64,000 bases of DNA from Salvator merianae. Its lineage: Eukaryota; Chordata; Lepidosauria; Squamata; Teiidae. A program made the position numbers and the translations under genes. The stretch lies in NCBI GenBank assembly GCA_003586115.2, contig QVOM02000115.1, positions 8,581,789 through 8,645,788 of the forward strand, given 5' to 3'. Position 1 is the stretch's first letter, and the number at the start of each line of letters is the position of its first letter. Of this stretch, positions 49,561 through 60,300 are shown one piece after another. The notes under the pieces were generated by a model that had not been told where the DNA came from, searched no databases, and saw only the letters and a list, made by a program, of their open reading frames with translations.

Positions 49561-50052
49561 TCTGAAATACAAACAATGCATAATCTAATTTTTTCAAGAG
49601 TCATTTATATTGTATTACTAATTTCAGATGATGTGAAAAAAGTGGGAAAGGAACAGATCCTAACCATAGGAAGAATTGGCTTGCTTTGCTTATCCAGCCT
49701 CAGTTTAAAGTCAAATTTAATGTGTGTTCTCTGCTTGGAAATGTTTCTTGATTGATTTAAAATATTTATACTCCGTCTTTTATTGTGAATCCCAGCATTT
49801 TAGAATAAAATGATAAAAAGAATAAAATCAATCACAGCCAATCCGTCAAGTGATCCTCATCAGTAACAAACAGATTATTGAAGGTTGTTTCTGCCTGGTT
49901 GATAACCAGATGACCTTTCAGGTAGGGGCTGCCAGTCCCGTGGAATCCTTGATGCATGAAATGTCCATACGTGGCGTAGGCAAGGGCACCACCAGGACAC
50001 CTGGAGCAGCAGACAGGATCGTGTCCCTCCAGACTGGTTATGCCATCTGAGG

Positions 50053-50380
50053 GTACCTCCAGATGCTGGTTAAAACATGCGATTCTCCTGAGACTGTATC
50101 GGGATTGCCACACATACCTGTGGCAATCCCATGCAGTTAAACACCCAGGGCATCCTTTTGTGTAAGTAGACAACGTTCCATTCCGGAATACCAAGGCAAT
50201 ATCCCGAAATATTGATATTATAGGAAATCCAATATGGATGTCAGGTTTCCTGCAATACTGATTCCTTATCTCTGCCTGCCAGCTTTTCATTGTCACTGCT
50301 CTTCTAAAATACCCAAAAGCACAGGAAAAAACAAAGATACATGGGTTGTTCCAAAATCCAGGTATTTTGGATTTAACAGA
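50053..50380. mobile_element. ~400-bp inverted-repeat element, copy 5 (family M1), right end degraded
   Basis: Left gtacctccagatgctggtta. Subterminal hairpin gattgccacacatacctgtg/gcaatc. Internal segment tgctcttctaaaatacccaa against a mirrored ccaggtattttgg. The right terminus is not clear. Confidence 0.65.
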
Positions 50381-50559
50381 ACTACCATAATATATTTCCC
50401 AACTGGAACATTAACCACTAGCACCGACAGGTAGCACATACAAGGAGAGCGCAGGAACTAAATGAAAAAACATTCAAGGAGGACACCGTTAGGATACCTA
50501 ACGATGGTTTGCAGCAATCCAGTTTCTATTAAGCATATGAAGCTTAAAGGGACCTTTGT

Positions 50560-51340
50560 CGCTGCCCTATATCTCCTTGCTGGCTCCGCAACACCTTCCC
50601 TGCTGCGCGGGCTACCCAGAGGCAACTAGTTGCCTCCGGTGCTTGGTACTGGCCTACTAGTACGTATTCCGTGTTTTCATTCCTCCACTTGAGAATCGCC
50701 ATCCCGGACTACACTCGACTGCTGAAGGGAAGCAGGGCCCACGCCAGCCCCTTGGACTCCTAAGCGATATTTTGGTACTGTAATCAACACCCCAAGGCAA
50801 GCGTCGGCACGCTAAATTGTGACGGCGGCGCCTAAGCGGGAAGGATGCGGGAAAGCAGAGTGAACAGCCGGGCCAGGGGGCTGCCGCGGCGTGGCTTGCC
50901 TGGCGGCGGGAGGCGCCTCAGCCTTCTCTCTGCCTCTGTGGCGAGACCTGTCTGCTCGGTAAAGCGAGCGATGGGAAAGCTCCCTGCCGCCTTCGTATCC
51001 CAACAGCAGCCCCTGCAACACCTGCGCCAGCCGTGCTAACCATGTCGAGCCCGACGGCCAAGCGCAGAGACTCGCTGGAGCCGCCGCCAACAACCTCCCC
51101 CCGGCAGAGCCGCAAAGACTTAGCAACGGCCGAGCAGCCTCCCAGCTCGCCCCGCCGTCAGAGCCTCAGCTCCGGGCAGGACTCGTCGGCTGCGGAGGAG
51201 GAGGCGGTCGGCGTCTCGCATTTTTCCGTGTCGTCGCTCCTTGGCTACCGCGGACTCCGCTCCAAGGAGAGCAGCAGCGCCCTCGGCCCCGTGAAGCTCA
51301 AAGGAGAGAAGGCTCGCTCCCTGCTAAGGGTACGAAATAA
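50560..51340 (+). promoter_or_regulatory. C2CD6: CpG-rich promoter and first exon region of C2CD6
   Basis: GC- and CpG-rich stretch leading into the first C2CD6 coding exon; the local composition differs sharply from both flanks. No TATA-like box was identified. The open frames on the opposite strand are composition artefacts. Confidence 0.6.
51042..51329 (+). CDS. C2CD6: C2CD6 exon 1 (N-terminal low-complexity arm)
   Basis: ATG in an acceptable context (aacc before ATGT) within the CpG-rich region; 96 codons, donor gtacga, phase 0. Begins MSSPTAKRRDSLEPPP and ends GEKARSLLR, which leads into LLRTQKTSEES of exon 2 much as human RLLNMLRKTLKES does. An in-frame GTG nine bases upstream is not a likely start. 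Confidence 0.78.
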
Positions 51341-54300
51341 CTTGCCAGAGTCCCGGGAGGCCCTGGGACTAAGCCACACAGCTTGCCAGAGCCGGTGCTG
51401 ACGAATGTGCCCCTGAGCAGGTGCTTTCTGTACTGACTATCTGCAGAAAATAAGAGAAAGGGCTACTAGGCCAGTGGATGGGGTTTTCCATGCTGAATTT
51501 GCTTCTCCTGGAATCGCTTAAAAAACAAAAAAAAAAGACTAGTGGAAATAAACGTTACCTTGCACTTGCTTTTTTGCGTCCCTTGATTAGCACTTGCGGA
51601 CTGCACCCATTAGACCTGCTGTCCTAGTGTGGTGTCAGCTATAGAGTTTGCATGCCACCTTCCATGTTCAGATAAACTCCCACAAAGTTTCTCTGTAGTG
51701 TAAGAACTCGGACATGATGAGGACCAACCTCTGCTTAAAAGTTCGTGTTCTTGTTCCTGTCTCACAGCAGCCATTGTGTGACCTATGCTCACACTTTTGT
51801 TCCACAGACCCTCAGAGTCAAGGGGGTGGGCTGCTGTAAGGAGATATGCACTGTATAAGGGACTAGGGTCTACCCTTGTGATCTGTCATATACACAGGTG
51901 AAAGCAGTTTGTGGCAATCTGATGCTGGAATATAAAGGAAGTTTGCATTTTGCAGGTGTAGATAGAAGCCCATAAATGCAATAGGAAGAGGTCTCTCTCT
52001 AAGGTTGTGTTCAGACATAGCAAAAGGGTTGCCTCAGAAAGACGGTGTGGCACTGGTGTTCCCAACCTTCTCTAGTCTACACCTTTTCTAGCCTAGAATG
52101 TTCAGGTGAGGGGGGAGGGGCAGACTGGTGTGTGAACATCCAGCCTCAGAGCCTTCAATAAGACATCTCAGAGTTGGTTTTTTTGCTGTGTCTGATCACA
52201 GCCTAAGAGTCTGAATATGGGCAATGATAGACTTGTTCTACCTTAAGTAATCACTGAAAATAGGGGGATTATAAGGACAACCTTCCACTGGCCTGACTTT
52301 CACAAATTCAGAAAAAAAAGTTCAGAAGCATCATTCTTAAAGGAATGCTGCTCTGACAGCTATCAAGGTTGGCTGTTAACTGTACCAATGAACCTTAACA
52401 GCCATTTTCCCACCTGCCCTTATACAATGAGAAAGTCATTTTGCAAGTTTTGTGGCTTCTCTTCCCCACTTTCAGGCGCTGTTGTTGTTTTTTAGTATGT
52501 TCATTTTGCATTTCATTTTATTGATTGCTGTAATCTGCCCTGTGACCTTAGGGGACAGGGCAGGATAAAATTGCAAATAAATAAATAAATAAATAAATAG
52601 AGAGCACAAAATCTGCAAGTAGTTTAATGTGATTTGGTATGTTGGACTGCTTTTGTGTTGTTTAAGAAACATTGTTATTCCTTCTTGTTGTTGTTCAGCT
52701 GTGTCCAACCCTTTGTGACCCCATGGACCAGATCATGCCAGCCCCCCCTGTCCTCCATGCCAGGCCTCTGTCTGCCTGAAGTCTGCCCAAACTCATGTTT
52801 GTTGCTTCCATGACACTATCTCATCCTCTGCCATCCCCTTCTCCTTTTGCCTTCAATCTTTCCCAGCACTAGAGTCTTTTCCAATGAGTCCTGTCCTCTC
52901 ATTATGTGTCCAAAGCATTTGAGCTTCAGCCTCAATATTTGTCCTTCCAATGAACAGTCGATGTGCTTTAATACTGGCTGGTTTGATCTCCTTGTAGTCC
53001 AAGGGATTCTCAAAAGTCCTGTCCAGCATCACAATTTGAAAGTGTTGATTCTTTGGCGTTTAGCTTTCCGTATGATTCAAATCTCACAGCCACACGTTAC
53101 TACTGGGAAACCAAAGCTTTGACTATACAGACCTTTCTCAGCAAGGTGATGTCTCTGCTTCTTAAAATGCAGTCCATGTTTGCCATAACTTCCCTCTCAA
53201 GAAGCAAGCGTCTTTTAATTTCATGACTGCAGCCATTGTCTGTAGTGATCTTTTGCCGAAGAAAATAAAATCTGACACCACTGTTCTTCTATGCATAATT
53301 GTACTGCATGGGAATAGATTGGGTGACTGTGAAATGTTGCAGGCCAAATCCATGTTGGTTTTGTTATATGGTGTTGGAAGATTTGCCTAGGAGGGGCTCT
53401 GATGTGTTGCAGGTTAAATCCATGTAAGTCCAGAGAAGTGGCATTGTACTCCTTGGGAGATGCTGGATTCAGTGGTTGTGATGTGGCACTTTGAAGCAGG
53501 TAGCTTTCTTCTATTGACTTGCACTAAACCTTTGGGAGGTGGTTTCCTTAACACACACACACCCATTTCATATTCAAGTTGATTGGTTATCCATAGTTTC
53601 ACTGTACAGGGCATTTTGTGGGAATCAATCAACAATGGATAAGGAGAAATGATAATACAGTTGTGTATGTACAAAGCTCTTTCATATCTATGGAGGTTAT
53701 GAAGGTGAGACACAAAAGGAGTGAATCTGCTTGTCTTGCATTCAGTCGATGTAGTTCATCACAGCTTTTGTTGGACTAATAAAAATATTGGCCTAATGTG
53801 GAATTTTGAACAACTTAGAAGGTGAGAATAGAACTCATGTCAAGCAGAAACAGAACTTCCACCATCCAACATTCCATTCCATCTGCAGCTTGGCTTTCTC
53901 TGGGTTAGAATGCTGACTTCTCTTATGAGGTAAACTTTATATGTTGCGTAGTTAGGTGCAAAGATGCTGAAGGTCTATTTTTTTTTCCTAATCTCTTTCT
54001 TTTAGGGTCAGAATTTCAGCTTTTTAAATGACCTGAGAGTACTTTTAGTATGACATGTCACACATTTTTAGGGGAAAACAATTGCCCCTTTTTCAGACTT
54101 CTCCTGTAATGAGGAAAGGTGTGGGTGACTTAGGCTGTTTCTGCACTTCTGAAGCGATTTACCTATTCTGCTCCAGTCTGCTCTGTTTTTTCCACATCGT
54201 GAGGGCAGGGGCGCCATCCATCCCAGACCAACACTGGTAACAATGTGGAGGTGCCATAGCTGTTCTAGTCCACGCAACTGACTCTCTGCCCAAGGCACCA

Positions 54301-57300
54301 CCCACCCCTGCCAGGGATTGGCCCAGACCCCATCACTTGTACATTGTGTCTGCTACTTAAGCACGGAGCTAAACAGAACAGGCTATGAGGGTACTTCTGT
54401 ATCGGGGTTTTAAAAATGATATTCAGAACTTGTATAAGCTTTGAAGACGGGGCTACAGTATTTTCCTTGTTCTAGATCAATGTGGAAGCACCAAAGGCTA
54501 AACTAGAACAAAACAGTTTGGGATGGTTGTAGACCTCTTCAAACAAGCCTACAGCTAATCCGGAATAAGGATGTCTTGAGACGGTTTTGGACGGGGATAG
54601 CGTTAGTCCCATGTGGACAAAGCATACTAGGGAGCTGCTTGGTCTGGTCTACTGACAAATAGCAGAAATGTCTTTAGGTTCCATATCTGTTTTTAAACAT
54701 ACCATAAGAATAGCTTAAATGTTTGGGAGTACATTTCACATTCCCCTGTACTGAGTTAATTAAACTACATGTAAATATCAGAGTGCATATTTATACTTGC
54801 CCTCTAGGAGTGAAGGCCTTCTAGGAGTGATAGGTGTATCAATGGCTACTAGAATGGATGCTCAGGTACTGCCTCCAGGTTGGAGAGACATGCTGGATGT
54901 CTCTAAAGGTCATTTGCAGGGAGCTGAGATCAGATGAAGGTTTTTGCTTTGCCTTCTGCCCAGAAGCAATTGGTGGCCTGCTGTGTGAGATAGGATGGTG
55001 GATTAGATGGGCCATGGCCCGATCCAGCAGGGCTCATCTTATGTTCTTTTGTACACCAGTGCCCTGGTGTGTTTCCTCTCATGACATATAGGAATTGTTA
55101 GGACGGGAATGCAACATCTTCATCAGCTTCCAGAGGCACACACAGTATTGTTTGCATTGTGTAGCATAGAAACTTTCTCTGATTTCAAAAGCAGCCTACA
55201 ACAGTCCCATGTTTCAAGTTAAACAGTACTCAGTAGTAGCCAGCAGGGCACTTCTCAGAGGGGATGGGCAAGGCTCCATTTGGAAGCCTTTTTCAAAACA
55301 CAGTGCAGGGCACGCCGAGAGAGACTTCCAGTCCAAGCCTTGCCTTTGGTCCTCTGTCTTGTAATCGTGATGGGCCAGTGCTGCTTATTGCTATTGGGAA
55401 CATGTGATCTAAACCCACAGGTGGTGAATGTGAATCAGGCCACAGCTGATTCTACATTTACATCAGCTGCTTCCACACAACAGCAAAAAACCTGCCTGTT
55501 GGGCAGAAGTCCATGGTCTGATCCTGAAGGTGAGAGCTGTGCCATCTCCATGTCTGCTGCCTCCTACCCTCGGAGACCTTGATGCTGAGGAAAGAAAGTC
55601 CTTCATCTGCAAAGTTTCCACCTGATTAGAGAGCCAAACAGGAGATGGCCACAGAAACTAACCATTTTCTGCCCTCTCCTTAATATTGCCAGGTGGAAAT
55701 CAGGGCAGGAAAGTTGCTTTCGTCCCTCCACCCAGTGGCAAGTTTCAGAGTAGTTTTTCATGCTCTGTGCATAGAGCACCTCTGAAGGCACTTGCTGTTC
55801 CTCTGAGACAGGCCATAAGCTCAGTGGGTGTGCTGGCATGTAGTCACTGCACCACTTGTCTTCTCCACAAGCACCTTTTCTTGTTCACCTGGACACACCC
55901 TTTATGTATGGAGAATGGAGGTTTTTCTTTTTCATGGTCCCTTCCTCCTGCACAGTGAAGCTCCTTCAGTGCCAATGTTCCTTCAAGAAAATAACAGCTC
56001 ATAGCCAGGATTTTGTGGTTCTGAGCTATCTCTCTGAAGAACCCAGTGAGTGAGGAGGCAGAAAGTAAGATATGAAACACTGAAGGGTTTTCTCCTCTTG
56101 TTTAATTTGCCTGGGTCAGCTTATTTGCAAACCACTTCTTATTAGCCCTGTTAAATCACCTATCTGACTAAATGTTGCTGACTGTCCTTCAACCACCACC
56201 ACCACCACCACCACCTAGTATCATTGACAATACTGTAAGTGTTATTTGATACTATCTATTCAGTTTTGGGGAGTGTTTTCTGTAGAATAACCGCTGGCAT
56301 GGATAATCTTTGTAAAGATGGTAGACAAATTCATAGCAAAAAATTATTGTCAGTTTCAACTGTTAGTTTTCAAAAATTGTGTACTTCTCTGGGGTGTCTG
56401 AGTTTTAAAAACAGAATGTTGGACGTTTGAAATTTGAGTTACAATTCTGGCCGAGGCTGATGAAAATTGTAGTCTAGTCATCTTCAGGGCATTCAGTTGT
56501 CAAAGGAAGGTTGTAGTCCAGAGACAACTGGTTGGTTACCTCTGCAGAACTAAGACATTATCTGTATATATTCTAATATTCTTTGAACCCTTATATCTTT
56601 TCCTCGCCATAGTTAAGTTGCTTCAAGCTGTAATTTCTTTAATGTATCAGCTATAATTTTAGTTGCAGAATTTAATTTCCATTTTTTATAGATGTTGTTG
56701 AGAACTCAGAAGACATCTGAGGAATCGGTATCTAACCAGGCCGTTGATGTACATAATTTAGTTCCTTGTGGTGATGTGGTATGTACATGAAATCTATTCT
56801 TATTCTTATTAATTAATTAATTTTTGATAGTCATCTGTCTTTTATACAGGAGATATTTTGTTAGTTAATTAAACTTTGAGGGATTGCAAATAAGCTTTGG
56901 TTATTAAAAGAGTGCACTTGTCCCAGAAACCTCATACTTTATCTTTTCCAGTATGAGTTTATTAACCTGATAGCTATTTGGTGGCTGATAGGGATTAGAA
57001 TAGTCATCAACCTGCACCCTCCACTGGCAGTCTCTGGATCAGAAGTCACAGAGGGTAGGAGGTGGGTTTAGAGATAAAGTTCTGCTTGGAAGACTTGCTT
57101 TGATCTCATTGAACCATACTGAGGTTGACAATCTGAATATGGTTCAGTAAGATTAAGGAGAGCTTCAGCTGGAATCCACCCTTTTCACATTGCTTCTAGT
57201 CAGAAGAGATCCATGGGCTGCTGCTGGTGCCTAACATAGGAAACTGTAAGGGGACTTCTGTTGCAAGCTAGCCCAAGTTTTTGTTGCTAACAAATTTTGC

Positions 57301-60300
57301 TGAATATTGGCTAAGGATAGAATTCTGTGATTATGTCTTTTGGCTCAAACTTGTACGTGACTATGGCCTAGTTTTTATTCATCAAAGCAAGTTACTGTAT
57401 AATATTCATTTAGATTGTTTGGTGTTTCTTTTTCTATTAGGCTGGCTTATTGGCAGTTACAGTGAAGCATTGCCAAGATTTCACACCCAGATGTATCCTT
57501 TTCACATACGTTTCAAACATATTGATAATTAAGCTCTGTTAGGTTGGATTTGCCTACCACACAAGTGATGGTGCATTTCATTTTTGTTTTTAATAGTGTT
57601 TTTTTCTCATAGGGAAAGCAATAGCTTTTGGTGAAAACACTTATTTGCATGCTGTTTCAGGAGAATAATGATTCCGTTAAAAACACTAATTTTAACAAAA
57701 GTTGTGAAGTCCCTATAGAATTACGTGCTAGTAGCTTAATCCTGAGTCAAAATGTGAGACTTGTTTTCTCCCTAAAGGAGAAATTTCGGATTATTTTTTG
57801 TTATAGAAGGAAATTGCTCCTGTAACTGTACACACAAGACAGTGAATAGCTGAGGGAACAACAAAATGAAGTGTGCACTGAGTTATATAATTTTCTGTTT
57901 TTGTTTTTTTTAAAATCTGTAAGGTTGTATTCTAGAGTACCTGGTCTAAGACTTTTATGCACCAGGATAAGGTGTTCTCATTTGATTCCTCTTCGCCTAG
58001 AAAAGCTGAACCATGCAGATCTCTGCCTTTGATCTTGTGCTGGATGGGACATAAAAGGGAAGTTTGGGTGGAGGGGCACTGGGTCTTTGCCAGGCAAAGG
58101 AGGATGGTTTGCAAACAGCTAGAATCACCAAATTCTGAGTAGCTATGGAATAAAAAGGCGAAACAGATGAAACACAGGATATCAGTGGTCAGTTCTTCCG
58201 ACATTTCCTTTTGGTATACACTAGAAATGTGCAAACCCACTTCGAGTTCAAACACTTTGAACCAGTTTGATTCAAAGGTCTGGTTCAATTCAAACTGAAC
58301 CAGGATTGCTTGGTTAAACAGAATGGTTCGATTTGAACTCTTTGAGATTGACTGCATCTTGCCCTTCAAATATGGCTTTTTTCAATATACTTCCAATTTT
58401 TTTTTAATATTATTTTAACTTTGATCTGTTTGCAAACTGTTCAGTCCTGGTTCTAGATCAAACCGAAGTACATCTCTAGTAGACATACATTGGGCTTTGG
58501 ACTTGAATACTCTCTCTCTCTCTCTCTTTTTTATCTAGTTCTCTGAAGTGGTTTGAGTTCTGCAGCCAGAAATATGCAGGCACTGTATGTTTCCTACTTC
58601 AGAACAAGTTGCTTTTGGGGAAGGTGGTAGAACAAGTTAGTTCCCCTCTCCTAGCAACCCTGTGACTGATTGCTCTTGTTGCAGTCATTGATCAAAAATG
58701 CATCAATATAAATTTTAAAACAGACTACAAGATAAAACCATAATCAAAAACAGAACAGTCAACATAATACAAGCATTACTTACTGCTTTGGAATTAAACA
58801 GCAACATAGCAGAATTCTGCAACCTGATGAGTGATGTTAGGATCTTCATTAGTTAACAAGTAGAGGATGTAAAAAAACATCCACATGCCCTGTAAACTCT
58901 TCCATAATCAGATTAATCAAATGTTGTCTGCTGTCGTCATAAAAGGAATAGCATAAAAAAAACACAGAACAGGTTTCTGGTTCCACTGAGTTACAAGGGC
59001 ATAGTCTTCACGTGTGGAATCTTCCGGTAGCTCTCTTCTAGGAGAGCAGAAGGAGGCAGAGTTAGCTTTTGTACCCTAGCAAAGGCTCAGTCACTTCTAT
59101 TTTCCGAAAGTAAGTGTATGTAAAATACACTCAAGTTCACAGATCTCCTGCAGTTGCTTTTACATTGAAATGAAAATATTGAAATTTGCATTAATTCCCC
59201 ATATGTTGTCTTCTTACTACAGGAGGGGTAGAAGATGCTAATTAGATGGTTTAACATGATGTTCATATATTTTGTAGTACTGTTTTTCAATACTTACATT
59301 GCTTTTTTTGGGAAATGTTCATGCTTCTTTAACAGCAAGCTCAGTCAATGTTACTCGTGACATTTACCTGCTGATCCGCATCAGTATAGATAAAATCATG
59401 AAATGTACAAATCCCCAGGTTTGCAAAGCAAATGTGAAGAACAAAAAGATCGCTACAGTTTATTTTGGAGATGTGAGGTATTTTTCTCTGAAGGTATGGT
59501 GTGTTTCCTTTTTTTGCAAAGTAGTCATCTTTAAAATAGCTACAAATCAATGGCAAATGGTTCAACTGGGTCAGACAAGCTGCGGACTTCTAGGGTACTC
59601 TACAAAGAGTTACTGCACCTGCTGAAATTCCTTCTATATTTCCCTGTTTTCTTCTTCTTCATCATCATCAGTTTATTTGTATATTGCCATTTCATAATAT
59701 GCTCAACATAGTTCACAAGCAGTTAACAAAATACAGAGAAATTATTGAGCAGAATACGAAACAAAAGTGATCACATATCAGTGCATAACTATTAGAAGTC
59801 CCCAAATCCAGTCATTTTTATCATGTAACCACTATATTGGCAGGGCAGAGAGGCTGAACAGAAAAGGAGAATAAATCTGTAGGAAAGTTAATTTGTTGCT
59901 GTATAGGGTTGAGGAAAGGGGAAAGAAACAGGGCTGGAGACTGACTGCTCATTCTGATGCACGTGTACTCAGAAAAATGTCTCTCAAAATTCAGCAGATG
60001 TAAGATCCACATATAGGTTTACTATCAAGCCAGCTTCAGCATCAACCTTCCATATCCAGTCAGGTATGTATATATATTCCATCAGATTGCTGTTACAAAG
60101 CTCCATCATGAAATAGGAAAAATAAAGTTTCACAGTGGATGCAATGGAAGCCAGAAATGATAGATGGTATACAGACACTGCTGAAATTCAGCCTGGTAAG
60201 CCTTACTCTGCACTGAAAACTGGTGTGTGTGGACAGGGACTGCAGAAGCAGGTCTAAAGTTAACCCATTTCTCCAACCCATTTTGGAGTTACCGTCACAT

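Noticed and set aside
49832..50296. 154-codon - strand frame
   Set aside because: Largely within an M1 inverted-repeat element and LINE tail; composition artefact.
56190..56216. Short tandem repeats considered as a CRISPR-like or regulatory array
   Set aside because: Simple trinucleotide microsatellite with no spacers, in a vertebrate intron.
57661..57753. Open stretch with AG before and GT after, encoding ENNDSVKNTNFNKSCEVPIE, considered as an extra C2CD6 exon
   Set aside because: Exon 3 ends in phase 1, so joining here gives T+GA, a stop codon. The human protein as recalled also has no insert at this place.
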